DNA from: Strigops habroptila
Taxonomy: Eukaryota > Chordata > Aves > Psittaciformes > Psittacidae
Direction of reading: 5' to 3'
NCBI RefSeq assembly: GCF_004027225.2
Contig: NC_044277.2
Coordinates: forward strand, 70,991,900 to 71,055,899
Length of the DNA stretch: 64,000 nt
In this document: positions 1 to 12,427 of the stretch, one piece after another
Layout: each line of letters begins with the position of its first letter
Numbering within the stretch: position 1 is the stretch's first letter
Notes under the pieces: model-generated
What the model was told of the DNA's origin: nothing
The model's database searches: none
The model's input: the letters and a program-made list of their open reading frames with translations, nothing else
Translations under genes and position numbers: made by a program

Positions 1-1266
1 TGTAGACTGTAGGACTGCAGATGGATGGGTTGGGGAACAGGTAGTGGTCTGCAAAAAAAGTTCTGTATTCTCACAGAGCATTCTGCTTGTTGCATATGTA
101 CCATAGCACTGCTTAATATCCAATAATGTTGTCTTGTTTTATTCTGTTCTTAAACTTTAATTCCAGACAAACAATTTGTTTAACGTCTATATATAGCTCT
201 CAGAAATGACTACAACCATGCAAAACACAAAAAGCCACCTTTTTGTGGCTACCACTCAACAATTTGCATCAGTTCCTATGGGACTGAAGAGCTTTCAATA
301 GGTCCATTTTTAATGAAGTAGTCAGTGGGAAACGCAGCTTCTCTTGCAGGAGGGAAAACCCTATAATAGTAACCTGCTCAGTTACTGGAAATGTGATGTA
401 TTTATGACAGGTGGTATAGAAGTGCTTGGTGTACACCCTTATTTCTTCTGCAAGCATGACTAAACACATAGGAAATAAAAAGAAATGCCCATGCATCTAC
501 TACTGCCTTTGAGAGTCACCTGGCTACTATTCATCAGTTGGTTACTACACATTTTTCCACAGTGAACTCCAACCAAACAAAGAAAACATCCCAAGAAACA
601 CCCACCAGAAGGGCTCTTTGTTCTGACTGCACCTGTCTGCTCCCTATTGCTAGGGCTTCAGCAGGACTGCGGTGACAAGGGGAAGAGGTGGCAAAGGAGA
701 ACATTTCTTCTGTTTTCATATTCCCGCATTCACCTGCCTTTGGCATGACAAGACTTATGTTCAGCATTTCTGCAAATTGAGCAGCATGTTTCTCAGCTGT
801 ACTCCTTCCTGCTTCTTGCTGCCATGAGGCAGAATTCAGTTTGAAAACACTTCCCAGTTCTTAAATGGAAAGGTAAAATGGTAAAAATAGAGTACAGATT
901 GTTTTGTTTGTTTGATTTTTAATGGAGATAAACTGGAGCACAGTTTGTTTGTTTTGGCTTTGTGGGTTTTGAGGTTTTTTTCAGTGGAATACTCCTAGGC
1001 TTGTTTTCTGTGAGGGTGAATAACTGCCTGTCCTGAAACAGATGCCCTCAGTTCTCAAAGAGATGACTTCAGAGTTTATCCTTGAAATAGATGATTTTAG
1101 CGTATTCAATAAAGCTAATCCGTTTCCCAGGTATGTAACGTAGAGAGAAAACAGAGCTGGTGGAAAAGTGATGAGGGAAAGATTTTTTTCCCTCTAATGA
1201 TTATATAGAACAGTTAAGCATGTTCCTAAACGTAGATTAAGATCCACAAGCAGCAAGCAAATTGAT
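1..1266. other. Non-coding, nothing recognised
   Basis: AT-rich unique-looking sequence. Only short reading frames of at most 77 codons occur, with no recognisable domain. A run of pyrimidines ending in TTTTTTTCAG near 983 looks like a splice acceptor but has no partner donor or open frame that supports an exon. Confidence 0.6.
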
Positions 1267-1377
1267 AAAAGCAAAAAAAAAAAAACACAAAAAAACACCC
1301 AAAAAAACCCAAAAAACCCCCCCAAAAAAAAAAAAAAAAAAAAAGAAGAAAAGAAAGAAAAAAAATTTAAAAAATCC
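1267..1377. repeat. A-rich low-complexity tract with C interruptions
   Basis: About 110 bases made almost only of A on the plus strand, broken by small C runs and, at the right end, by G (AAAGAAAG type). It could be the decayed poly(A) tail of a retroposed sequence or a simple slippage tract. No retrotransposon body is recognisable next to it, so I call it low complexity only. Confidence 0.85.
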
Positions 1378-4189
1378 TAAAGACTGTTTTTAGTTCCTCC
1401 CAGGGAAAAATTGTACTCTAACACATAGTAATCGTGTGGTATCTGGTAAAGAGAATGAAATCCCAGCTAACTTCAGCTCAGGCTCTGCAACAGCAAATAA
1501 TATGGGACAGGACACCCTTCCTCTCCCAGTTCTGCAATAACAGCAGCATGTTGATTTTGGCTCTGTGACTGTTACAAGATTTTTCACACTGGACTTGGGC
1601 ATAGCATGTCCTGGGCTAAAAGCAGAATTTACCTTTTTGCCTTTGGTATGGTAAATCTACAAATATGAAACTCTGCCCTGTTTTTCCTCCCTTTCCTCTT
1701 CCGCTCTAGGATCAGCAGAAACCTTGTTACTGACTTGCCAGAAAGCAAGTGAGCTCTATGTACAGACACAAGGATTTGCACCAAAGCATCCGCTTGATAT
1801 CAGTTTGTAAATTAATAGAACTTTACAAAGATTCATCTAAAAGAATGCTGGTTTAGAAAAGTCTATGACATGAGACCCTGAGTAACTGTCCATTGTGGCA
1901 AGAAAAAAAATTGTTTTGCAATATTTCATTGTAAGTTTTATGTGGAGAATCAAATTTATCACTAGCATAAGTGTGTATGAGTTCACTGTCTTTAACGCAG
2001 TGGCATCTATTCAGGTTATCAGCTGATTTGGGAGCCTGAAGTCAGAAATCAAAACCTGGGTATGCAGCTGACTGAAGCAATCCTGCTCTCAAAAGCTGAA
2101 CTTGTGTAGCTCTCATTTATAGTAAGAAAGAGATCAGCGCTTAGGTGTTAATAGATATTTCTTCTATTTAGGAATCCAAATATCTTCAAAGTTTGGTTTG
2201 GTCCCTTATTGAAAGAGCTACAAAGCTCCCTTCAAAATAGATAAAACTATTTCTTCAAGTCTTTTCAGATGCAGAACTCTAACCGGTATGTTTTCGTCTT
2301 CAGACTCCAATATCAGATTCACAGATGAAGCTACCATAATGCTTTGGAAAAAGAATCAAATGTTGTAATCTTAAGCTAATTAATAATCAACACAAAAAAA
2401 AAAAAAGTCTATATTGATTTTGTTTTGAATAAGGCACCATCTAACTGACCATTTTCACACAAAAATTTAGGATTTTAAGCAAGTTAGCATTTGTCCAGGC
2501 TACCATCGGTAGCCCAAAGAAAATTTGCATGTGGCTGATTTGCGTCCTTGCTACTCTCTCTACAGTATAACTTGTACTATGTCTTAAGAATATATCATAT
2601 GTGCCCTGTGAATCACTGAGGTGTTCCTCCATTTATACCTGGTGTCATCTGCAATCAGAAGTGGGTTTGGGACCTCTTAGGATTCTGGGTGTATGTAGGA
2701 AGGAGTCACTGCGAGGTCAAGATTTTCTTATCTTTCAGAATACAGCAAATTAATTATTTGCAAGTCCTGGCTTATTATTTCATCTCCCGTTTTACAATGC
2801 AAATTCAAAACTGAACCTCCTTGTCAAGAAAATGAATGCTTAGCATTTATACAGTGTTTTATCAATTCAAAGAAATGTGTAAGCATGTCAGTCCTACAGA
2901 CCCTGCTCTCTTAGGATATTAAAGATCACAAGATTGGGCCATCAATATGATTCAGTGGAATGACTTAATCCAAAGACTAGGTATTTTGTTTTCTTCTTTG
3001 TTTCCCAAACTATGTGTGTACCAATTTCTCTGGACAGCATGTGCTTCACACTCAGCGCAATGGGACCTCACTTTTGGCATGGAAATTAAATCACAAATTT
3101 TAACATTTGTGGAGCCCCTTTGGGCTTACACCAGCACACCTAAAGTTAGAGTTGTCCTTCCATCTACAGACAGCTCTTCTGGTGTTGCAAGAAGTTCATA
3201 AACACACATCATGTCCAACTGCATGTTTCCTGACTACTTGTAGGTGTAGCCTTGATGAGCAGATAGAAAGGTCCCTGAAAGGACACTTATATCTTATGTG
3301 CACCCTACAGGGGCAGGTACACATTTCACAAAGCCTCAGAGCAGAAAATACAAGCACTCATGAAGTCTGAAATAGGGGGAGAAACCTTCTACAGGGAACC
3401 CAGTATTTTGCAGGTGTGTTTGGAAATATAAAAAGAGAGGGGAACACGTGTTCCTCAGCATCAGCAGCTCTGGGTTAACTGCGATAAAGCAAACAAGCAG
3501 AGAAGCAAACCCCAGCCTTGCTTCCACAGTCACCGCTGGGAAAGGGCTGATTTTGCAACTCCCTGCTTGTGCAAGCAACCCCATGGAAGGAAAAGGGACC
3601 ACTAGCACAGGTCATTGGAGCACCTGCCTCTAACCAAGTGCTCCTGTGTAAGCACATCTCTTCTTTGTGGTCTTTGACATGTCTTATTGCTCCTCATCAC
3701 ATAGGCTGCAGTTTTAGCAAACTAAAAATCCAACAACCAAAACCATAAAATCTCAACCCACTTTACCACCTAAACTGAAGCAAAGCTCCTACATTGGGTT
3801 CTAGATTCAATCACCCATGATGTACAAAGAGAAGTTTAATAAATAAATTAATAAAACAAAACCAGGCTGCAGCCTGAAAAACACAGTACAGCTGAACACC
3901 TACACCTCTTAACATACATGACAGGAGAATTTGCACATTAACAATAGGTTTGGAGTGATAAGTATGGGTCAGCAGTCTTTTTGATTTTAAGCTGGGACTT
4001 GTATTTACCTGCAGAATGATAATACAGCTTCATTTCTAATTGTACCAGACAATCTTGACCTAGTAGAACCAAGCCTCTTGCATCCACTGAAGTCGATGAG
4101 TTTGAACCAACAACCATGAGAGGAGACAAATAAAGACGCCCTCGCAAAAGTATTTAACATTTTGTTTCCTTTTAAGCAAAAGACCTTTC
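1378..4189. other. Non-coding, nothing recognised
   Basis: AT-rich sequence without a repeat, RNA gene or long open frame that I can identify. The overlapping reading frames of 60 to 90 codons at 2947-3657 lie on both strands and look like chance frames: none carries a domain. Confidence 0.55.
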
Positions 4190-4207
4190 TTTTTTTTTTT
4201 TTTTTTT
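4190..4207. repeat. Poly(T) tract, 18 bases
   Basis: Uninterrupted T run. It may mark the end of an old minus-strand retroposed sequence, but no such body is visible. Confidence 0.9.
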
Positions 4208-4322
4208 AAATGGACTTTTAACTTCACATACAAATGTGCTATATATGGCTGAATACACACCAGGAAGGTTGTTAAACACAGGTGAAAGGTAGTATGTATT
4301 GCACAACCAGTGGAAATGCTTG

Positions 4323-4530
4323 AAGAAAACTGCTAGAATCCTACAAACTAATTTTAATTAAAAGCATCCAATATCTCAGCAAGCGGCTGATAATTAGCTT
4401 CATTATTGTAATTTAATATGCTAGACTTCACAATCTCTGTGAATGACTCTACTTTAGAACCATTTTAATTCTATTTTTAATTTCCGCCTCATCACACAGC
4501 TCAATGTAAATAATAACTACAGGGATGAGA
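4323..4530. other. AT-rich stretch resembling a conserved non-coding element
   Basis: The segment holds several homeodomain-type TAATTA/ATTA cores in both orientations (for example AATTTTAATTAAAAGC and TAATTAGCTTCATTATTG), with no simple-repeat or transposon character. Dense ATTA cores in non-repetitive AT-rich DNA are typical of vertebrate developmental enhancers, but base composition alone also produces them. Conservation cannot be judged from one sequence, so this is a weak call. Confidence 0.2.
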
Positions 4531-5851
4531 GGTGGTCCTTTCTGAAAACTAAAACCTGAGAGTCACAATAAGCACTTCAGTGTCCTTCCATTTCTGTTTT
4601 AAGAAAAACCCTCCAGGTATTTTAAAGGACTGCATTAAAACAATAAAAAAAAGGTTAAAACTAAGTGGATCAATTTTTCTCCCTCTACACTAATTCCATA
4701 TACAGCATTTGATACAAAGTCTCAGGAGATGTTTAGTTTATTCAGTTGTTTCTATATTCCTGCCTGGTGTAAATTCTGGTTAACTGCACGGATTGACAAT
4801 ACAATTATGAGCATACAGTGAAATTTCAATGGAGAGCTCCTGTCTGCAAAATGAAGGAAGCACTGTAATTCAACACACAAGATTAAGAACTCTGCTAACA
4901 GTGCAGATGTGAAACATTTATATGTCTGGCATATGTAAAATTAGTTTCTATGTTAGTGAACAATTGTGAGGGTGTAAGAAAAGTTGTCTCAAAAGATCCT
5001 ATGTAATTCTCAGTCCTTTGGGAGTTCTTTTTCAAAGCACTGACAAATGACAAAAAGTGCATCTTTTATGCACGTGTACATTTTCCATATGCATTCTTCT
5101 TAGTATTCTACTGTGTTTGAGCTATATTCATGTAAAAATTAATTTTTAAAGGATATAAGAAAGAACCTGTTCTTTTATTGACTTTGTGTGTAAATTACTG
5201 TACTTGATATCATTGCAAACATGAAAAGGTTCTTCCTTCAAGTTTTTGAATTGCAACCAGAGTCATTACAAACTGTTTGCACAAGATGAGAAAAATATGA
5301 ACGTAATTTTCCTAATTAAGGCCACGTTTTATTAACTCATTAAACTCTGTCACCTTTATTCACTAAAAATCAAGCAGAAAAGTGGAATAAATTCACCATG
5401 ACAAAGAAAATGCACACATTTCCATCTTATAAATAAACTGACTAAAACAAGGTGAGGTGTGTAAATTAAGGCACTCAATCTGAGAACACAGCACATTCTC
5501 AAGTGGCCAAATTGAGCTCTTTCAGGGCTCTCATTTGTGAGAAGGCAAGCAGCAGATGCAAAACTGTACTTTTTGTATCCATATAGAGATGATTTTAAAA
5601 GCATAGGATGCACAGCATATCCAAATATGCAATAGAAAAACCATAAAAGGATCCCTCTATATCTAGAATTGTTATTGCAGAGTATCCCCAACAATATGTC
5701 AGTAGTTAATTCATCCAAATTATAAGAGGTTTCAATAACCCGGCTTTATGATCACAGAATTGCTTCCTAATTTCCCTTCAAACTGTTCAGGCTCTTACAG
5801 AGTATTAAAGGACATTATCAACCTGAATAAGCATATTAGAGAACTGTGTGA
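4531..5851. other. Non-coding, nothing recognised
   Basis: AT-rich DNA. The only notable frame is a 120-codon minus-strand open frame at 5356-5718 that I treat as chance (see the rejected list). Confidence 0.55.
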
Positions 5852-5871
5852 TTTTTTTTTTTTTTTTTTTT
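5852..5871. repeat. Poly(T) tract, 20 bases
   Basis: Uninterrupted homopolymer in otherwise unremarkable AT-rich DNA. Confidence 0.9.
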
Positions 5872-8489
5872 GCCTTGATAAAGTTAAAAATAACTCCTAA
5901 AAACTTACTATAATTGAAATGAATTAACAAGTTTCTCCACACTACATGTCTCAGTTAACTTACTCTGTTTTTGCAAATATTTTGGACCCAACCCACTACG
6001 GACAATTCCAGCTTTATATTGCAATTGCTCCGCTGTTCTCAGTGAGTTGATACAAACGGAAAAATCAAGCAATGCAATGAGGGATCAGATCTATCTTACA
6101 GAGCAAGTTTCTCTTTTACTGAGAAAGCTAGAGCAACAGGGATCGCAAGAAGAAATGTAAATCTTCCACATGAAATACACTTCAAAATAAGCTAAAGAAA
6201 TGAACAGTTCCCAAAGCTTAAAAGAAATTGTGCCAATTTCAGTGTGACTGCTCTTCAAAAACTGCAGTTGGAATGGCCTTTTGGGGCATTTATACAAGCA
6301 GCATGAATGCATCGCGCAGGTCCCAAACCTGTACTCTCCTATCCCCATGAATCTGTAGTGGCACAAATAAGGCTAAGAACATGCACGTATCTTTTCAGGA
6401 CTAGAACCTACCTTTGCAGTCACTCCACTGTGTTGGTAGTGACTGTCTCAGTGCAAAAAAACCTGCAAAACTCCCTGCAATCTCTTCCAGTTCACCAGCT
6501 TAAAGCCTGGAGGAAGGTGTGTCTTGGAGAAGGGTGAAGCAGAAGATGTTGGGCTTCTAATAACAAAGCATCAGAACATACCCTCAGGAGCTAACATAAT
6601 TCTTTTTAACTTTAGGGAGCAAACAACACTCTTGTTGGCTCCAAGTTGTTGTTACGCTTATGTATAAATTACAGATATAGGGACAACAACCCTCAGCTGA
6701 CCTTAAAAGCAGGTCAGCTTCCCAGCTGAAGTTGGTCCTTTTTACTGAATAGTCACTAGGGCAATAAAACTCCCGCAGCTACTTTGGACGAATGGAAGGC
6801 ATTTAAAGTAGCCTCCTGTTTAAAAATTACTACAAAGCTGACAAGACAGAGGCTGCCTATCTTGCCCCAGATGGAATTCACACTCATCTCTAAATGCTAT
6901 TCCCCTCCAGTGGGAGTCAAAAAATAATCTTTGGATTACAGAAAAAAATACCAGTGAGGAACAGGTCTTTCCCCTTTTAACTTTTGCATTAAGTTGCAAG
7001 CATTTAAAAACTCTTCCCAAAGCATCGTAATCCCAGAAAAACTGAATGAGAGCCCTTACCTTCTGTTCCTCAACTGACACAATGTACTCCCAGTATCCTG
7101 AAGGTAAGCAGCAACTGCATTTAACCCAGCGGCGTTTGTCCAGCAGCGCAGCCTCCTACTCTCCCTTGCTTATTTTTTGAGTGAGGAAGGATTCTGAGAG
7201 GAAGTAAATAATTCCCAAACCTTTCTTTCTGTGTGATTTCATATTTCCTAGAAAAGTGGGGTTTGTTGACCGGGAGGGGAATGCCAGGGGAGCCCACTAC
7301 AATGCCAGCAGCGCATCCCACCGTACACTCATAAGGATGACAACTTTTTCCAAATTGCTACACTACATTTTACTACTTTACTATATTTTCTTTGGTCTAA
7401 TTCAATTACTTTTAATAATAGTAGAAAGTAATGACTGGTCAAAATGTAATCAAATACATATGTGAATCTTGACTGAAAAACAATAAAATTCACTATGGAC
7501 CCAGCTCTTCTCGCACATAAAACAGGAGGAAAAGAAAAAAAATCCCACAGGTCTTCAGTGGAAGTTTTTCCTGACAAAGAGCCACACAATTAGGCTATGA
7601 TCCATGATTTTTGATATCCTCTGGACTTTTTAAGTAACCGTTGCCAAAAATGATCTGCCAGAACAGCATACAATTCATTATGCCCTGTTGCTGAAATACA
7701 GACTGGACCCATTTCCTTGTTTTCTGCAAGACTGTGATGTTAGTGTAAGAAGTACGTAAGCTCAAATAAAATATATCTGGAAATGTTTTTGGCTACATTT
7801 TGGAGTTATCCAATTTTAATGATGAGAAACAAGTTTTGCATTGTTTTAAAACTCTGTGGATTGATTCTTCGCTTACATTTCTTCATTGCTATGCAGTGGA
7901 AGTGGCAGGCAGACTAAGTTTTTGTTATTAAGGTCCACAAAGGAAAGCAAAAACGCCACGGTAACACCGAGATGGAGACTATTGCTTTTTTCTTTTTAAT
8001 TGTAAAATGCATGTAACACAAGTGACGGAAGTGTCATTCATGTGTATATAAGAAAACGTGTAACCAGACCATTCCCAGAGTGAGCACTGACAGCCAGGAG
8101 CCAAGGTGGAAAGTCACAGGTGTATGACAAGCTTGCCTCTCCACTGCAACTCTTGAGTATGGGACCTACTGAAAATACACCAACTCACTTTGCTTGCTTA
8201 GAGTTGAGTAGCCACCCTGAGAAATACTCAGCTGGTATAAATGATGCACACAGGATCAGCATCTAAGCTTCTCCAGCTACTGCAAGCATGACAAGCAAAA
8301 GACAGGAGTCCCGTGCCCTGTCTTCCCGTTGTTACGTTGGGACAGAGAGATTAGTGATTCCTCTTTAATTACTGGGGTCCACCAGTCCTTCCTGACTGAA
8401 TTAGGACAGTCAGTTCAATTTCATATTATGCCTTTGCATTCCTGTCACTTCTCCTGGAAGCTGTACACAGGTACAGGTGTCAGTGTAGG
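5872..8489. other. Non-coding; contains one splice-bounded short candidate
   Basis: No repeat family or long frame is recognised. Around 7060-7100 a minus-strand stretch is bounded by acceptor-like CTTACCTTCAG and donor-like AAG|GTAAGG signals; it is discussed as a finding. The plus strand has an overlapping donor-like AAG|GTAAGC at about 7103, so the strand is ambiguous. Confidence 0.5.
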
Positions 8490-8540
8490 TTTGAAATCCT
8501 GGCTCCTATGTCCAACATTGGACTTCCATTGACTTCAGGC
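8490..8540. mobile_element. Ancient amniote repeat relic (probable)
   Basis: The stretch carries the phrases GAAATCCTGGCTCC and CCATTGACTTCAGGC. Paired wording of this kind is typical of an old interspersed repeat that I remember as common in turtles and crocodilians and as degraded copies in birds. The copy is short and diverged; family name and orientation are not certain. Confidence 0.35.
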
Positions 8541-10379
8541 TAGTCAGTCTTCTCGTTTGGTGGATAAACCTGTCTTCTTCCTTGGCTTCTTATATTAAAT
8601 TTATCTTATCATTAGGGATATAATTTCTATTTTTATTTTTTTAATAAATTAGCAGTATATCAAGTTCTAATTTTAGGCAACTTTACTCAAAAAAGGAAAA
8701 AAAAAAGCACATGGATAGTCACCAATATTAATATTTGTGAGAAAATCTTTAAGGTTGGAAGCAAATCTGGAAAAAACAGAAACATGAACTAAGAAAAGTG
8801 CAGAGCTCTGCAGTATTTTGGGCACTTTCCCCCACCCCAGTTCTGCTAAGGACAGCTATCATTTTAAGTGTCCTTGGTCTTGCTCGACGCTTAGTTTCTC
8901 ATGTCCACACGCAGCAGTTTCAAAGACTTTCATAAAGCAACAAAGCATACAGCCATCAAACTAAAACTTCATAGAGCTTTGCTAAGGATTTAGGTATCTT
9001 GAGGGAGTGGGGGCTAATGGCAGTCTAAGCAGCATATCCTATATTTTTTTTAATTCACTTTTAAAACAAACATTTATGAGCTAAAATCAAAGCATAGCAC
9101 ATCAACACTAGAAAGAAACTTCTGCATGCAAGTGATGACACCTTTTGGAAAAGAGACATAGTATGAACTCCTGCATGCTACTGTTATATTAACTCATGAA
9201 GAAGAACACCAAGAGTTTACACGGGAACATGAAAAAACCCATTCTCACTTTTCTGACTGACAATTTCCCTCATTACAGAACAGAAAAAAAAAAAAAGCAA
9301 ATTTACCTAAGGGCAAAAATTTGGTTTGGAAAATTCAGAACTAACTACATTTTCATATAAGAAAGCCATCCCTTCCTTCATTTCACTAAGACTGAACACC
9401 TTAAATTCTGCAATTCACTAGCAAGGCAAGAGAGCAGTGCCAAAAGCCACTGAGAACGTGCCCCAGCTCAGCTGATTCAGAGGAAGCCTAAGTATTTGGA
9501 AGGAACTTCAGCACTTACTTCTAAATGCAATATATTAATGTGCTTTTTCTTTGCATGATTTCAATGATCATTTATAATGTTTAACAGAGAGTCATACTGC
9601 ATGGTGCTCCGGTATGTATGGGAGTTGCAATTGATGTGAGCAGTCAACTGAAGCTAACAGAGCACGTCTTTTAAAGGATTTGGCCCTTACAATGCATTAC
9701 AGCTTCCAATTTTAAACGTAGGCAAATGGGTTGTTAGGGTGAATGCAACAAATACAGGCAGGATTAGATACCTGGCTTATTTCATTTGGGTGGGTTTTGG
9801 ACAGCTGGACAGTAAAGGCATAGGGATGTAACCTTGGTAGCATATAACTATCGAAAAGAAAAATACCTAGCCAGGAAGCTCTCATTCTAACTTCTGGTCC
9901 CCACACAAAGTCCTTTGGAAGCACTACTTGCATTTATATGTGTGAGCAGACCCAGTGCAAGGGGTAAAAAAAAGACAAAAAGAAAGACAGACAAAAACTA
10001 AAAAGAAACAACATTATGTTCAATAACTCACATAGTTTAAGCCAGTGGCCATACCAGTCTAAAAATTCTTGCATTTCACAAAACATCCCTTTTTTGAGAT
10101 AATTTGCAATCATAAACTACAATTATTTTGTGACACAGTATTATTAACTTTTAACAATCTTGGAAGCAGAATGCTTTGCACAACCGTCTGGCAGCATTAC
10201 CATACCTTCTAGACCAAGGCAGAAAAGTAATCCAAGAAGTAATCAAGTTTCTTGAAGCACAGAATTAAAAGTTTCCTTAGAATTGACTGCTGCAGTGGGA
10301 AGTTGTTTCTTCACACGCACCGTTTCTAACTACACGCATCTTCTTTAGAAACGACTACACAGCGAAACATCCCTTCACA
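8541..10379. other. Non-coding, nothing recognised
   Basis: AT-rich non-coding DNA leading up to the CpG island. No TATA-type core promoter, repeat or exon stands out. Confidence 0.55.
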
Positions 10380-11420
10380 GAGAGGGTAACTTGGCGGAGC
10401 CGGGTGAAAGAAAACCTCCAGCTGTGACAGGCTGTGTCGCAAGGAGGAAAACTTCTGGTGGCCCCGCTATTCGGAAGTCAGCAACTTCTCCTCTTAACGC
10501 CGTTCCCCTTAAGCGCGCAAGGGCTGCTAATTTTGCAAGTTCCTAATGGCTTTTACAACCTCCGTACCTGCCTCCCCGCTGCAAATTCCAGGCGCAAACA
10601 ATTCGAACTGGGCTTTGAATGAGCCGAGGTGCTGTAGTTGACTTGAGGAGGCGAGAACGACCGGCCCGCACCCGCTCCTGCGTGAGGGCAACGCTCCCAC
10701 CGCCCCGCCGCATCCCTCCCCTTCGAATCAATGAACACCCCTTCCCGGCCGGCCCCTGACGGCTGCTGATCTCTGACATTTCAAGGGAGAGCTCCAGAAC
10801 TCCTGGATCACATCCCAGCAGCGGCGCAATGTTTTCAAACTAAAAAAAAAAAAAAAAAAAAAAAAAAGACTAAAAATATAAAAACCCGAACAAACAAAAA
10901 GCAGGTGGGACAGGGAGGAAGGGAACAAGGGATGGGATGACCTGCCTGTTGGGCTCCGCAGACTCCCGCTTTACGTTCCTGGCAACTTCTCCCCTGCAGC
11001 GCCGGCTCCGCGCAGCACCCCCTCACCCCCCCCCGCCGCAGCCACTCGGGGCTGACCCCTCGCCTGCCCCTGGGGGCTGGGGCAGGTGCCCGCCCGGGAC
11101 CCCTCCGCCCTGCGGTACCTGCTACACCGGGCCCGGGGCGGGCGGCAGCTGTGGCGGCGCGGCTCGGCGCCGCTCCATGTGCCGGCGCTGCCCCGCGGGC
11201 GGCGGCTCCGCACCCGGTCCCTCCCTCGCTGCTCGCTGCTCCCTCCCGCGCGCCGCGGAGGAGTTCTACCTGGAGAGGTACTCTACCGGGGCCGCCGCCG
11301 AGCTGCATCGGGCTGCAGGTGCGGGAGAGGGGCCGCGCTCCGTGCCGTCCCACCGGGCGCTCCCGGGTCCCTGCTCCGGCAGTGCCGGGGCTTGGAAGTC
11401 TCCCAGCACGGCAGGCAGCA
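10380..11420. promoter_or_regulatory. CpG island, probable promoter/first-exon region
   Basis: This is the only strongly GC-rich block of its size in the window. By eye there are about 45 CpG dinucleotides between 11,001 and 11,340, against almost none in the flanks. A 26-base A run at 10,842-10,867 interrupts it. GC-box-like GGGGCGGGCGG lies near 11,134; no TATA box is seen. Donor-like signals occur on both strands: plus CTGCAG|GTGCGG with the break at 11,318/11,319 and GAGAG|GTACTC near 11,278; minus CAG|GTACCG with the exon edge at 11,119 and CCAG|GTAGAA near 11,268. CpG islands usually mark the 5' end of housekeeping or developmental genes, so this is probably a first exon. Direction and gene identity are not resolved. 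Long open frames on both strands follow from the GC content and are not evidence of coding. Confidence 0.75.
10842..10867. repeat. Poly(A) tract, 26 bases, inside the CpG island
   Basis: Pure A run followed by a short AT-rich stretch to about 10,885. It splits the GC-rich block into a weaker left half and a strong right half. No retroposed body is visible beside it. Confidence 0.9.
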
Positions 11421-11744
11421 CTCAGACACTGCAATACAGCTGGATGTGCACTGCTGTCAGGTGCAGACATCCACCTGTGAGGCCTTAGAGCTGAAGTTAA
11501 AGGGGTCAGGTCATCCTTCATCCATCACAGCTGGTCATTCTCATCCCACGCAAAACGTGTCCTGCACTTTTTAGGCACTTGGATTGAACACTTGTATGAT
11601 CAGAACCGAGGTGACTTACTTCAAATCGGTGGCAGAGGCAGTCACTGAAACCCAGTTCTGCTGCTTCAGTCCAGAGGGCACGGTGAACCTGATAGAAATC
11701 ACTCGTATGCTTAAGAATCAAGCACATACACACTCTGTGGAGGA
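11421..11744. other. Downstream shore of the CpG island, nothing recognised
   Basis: GC content falls quickly to background. No exon, repeat or RNA gene is recognised. Confidence 0.5.
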
Positions 11745-11830
11745 TCAGGATCTCATTTTCGCTGTGCCTCAGTTCCTCATCTGCAAGATGAGGATAATAA
11801 TACTTCCTTTCTCACATCCTATCTTAATCT
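11745..11830 (+). mobile_element. MIR SINE fragment
   Basis: The stretch contains GTGCCTCAGTTCCTCATCTG followed directly by CAAGATGAGGATAATAATAC. That series is characteristic of the conserved core and 3' part of mammalian-wide interspersed repeats, which are also present as old copies in birds and reptiles. Orientation is the usual consensus orientation on the plus strand. The tRNA-derived head is not recognisable, so the copy is truncated or too decayed. Confidence 0.7.
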
Positions 11831-12387
11831 GTGCTCTCATATTAGAAAAAAATTAGGTGTAATTTTATTCATGTGATTAATCTCATTGACTTAAAAAGGA
11901 CAATTCAGAGGTGCAAAGTTAAGCAAGCATGTAAACCTTGGAAAACCCTTTGGAACAAAAATTGTCTACTACTTACTAGAAGTCTATACTGTACAACGAA
12001 ATGAGGTCTCCAATGCTAAGTTGGGCTTCTTTTAGAACAGAAATGGCAAGACTGCGTCTGGGAATTTATTTCAGGCACTGCTTCCATTGGAGAAGCTCTG
12101 CAGACATGATCGCTGTGTGTTACACAAGCTGGGGTAATACCCGGGTACACTCGAGATGAGCCAGGTATGCCCAGTACCTCTCAAGTTTTTGGTTTTTCAT
12201 GCTCGTCTTTACAGAGATGCAGAACCCTCCTTTTACTGCAACTTATAAGCAGACTTTATGGACCTGATAGTGTTGAAACCCAGAGCCAAATCCTCCTCTT
12301 ATTTATTCCATAATAACCCCATGTCTTCCAGCAGGTTTGCACACAGGGAACAAAAGCATTTGATCAGTAGAATCACACTCCAACATT
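11831..12387. other. Non-coding, nothing recognised
   Basis: No repeat, RNA gene or supported exon seen. Confidence 0.5.
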
Positions 12388-12427
12388 AAAAGAAAGAAAA
12401 AAAAGAAAGAAAAAAAGGAAAGAAAAA
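12388..12427. repeat. GAAA-rich simple repeat
   Basis: Purine-only stretch of AAAG/GAAA units on the plus strand, mildly irregular. Confidence 0.85.

Noticed and set aside
5356..5718. 120-codon minus-strand frame
   Set aside because: Hydrophobic, no recognisable domain, no promoter or splice context, and flanked by AT-rich non-coding DNA. Most likely chance.
10835..11521. 228-codon minus-strand and 183-codon plus-strand frames in the CpG island
   Set aside because: Long frames are expected in GC-rich DNA because stop codons are AT-rich. The proteins are runs of Ala, Gly, Arg and Pro without domains, and the minus one also reads through the poly(A) tract.
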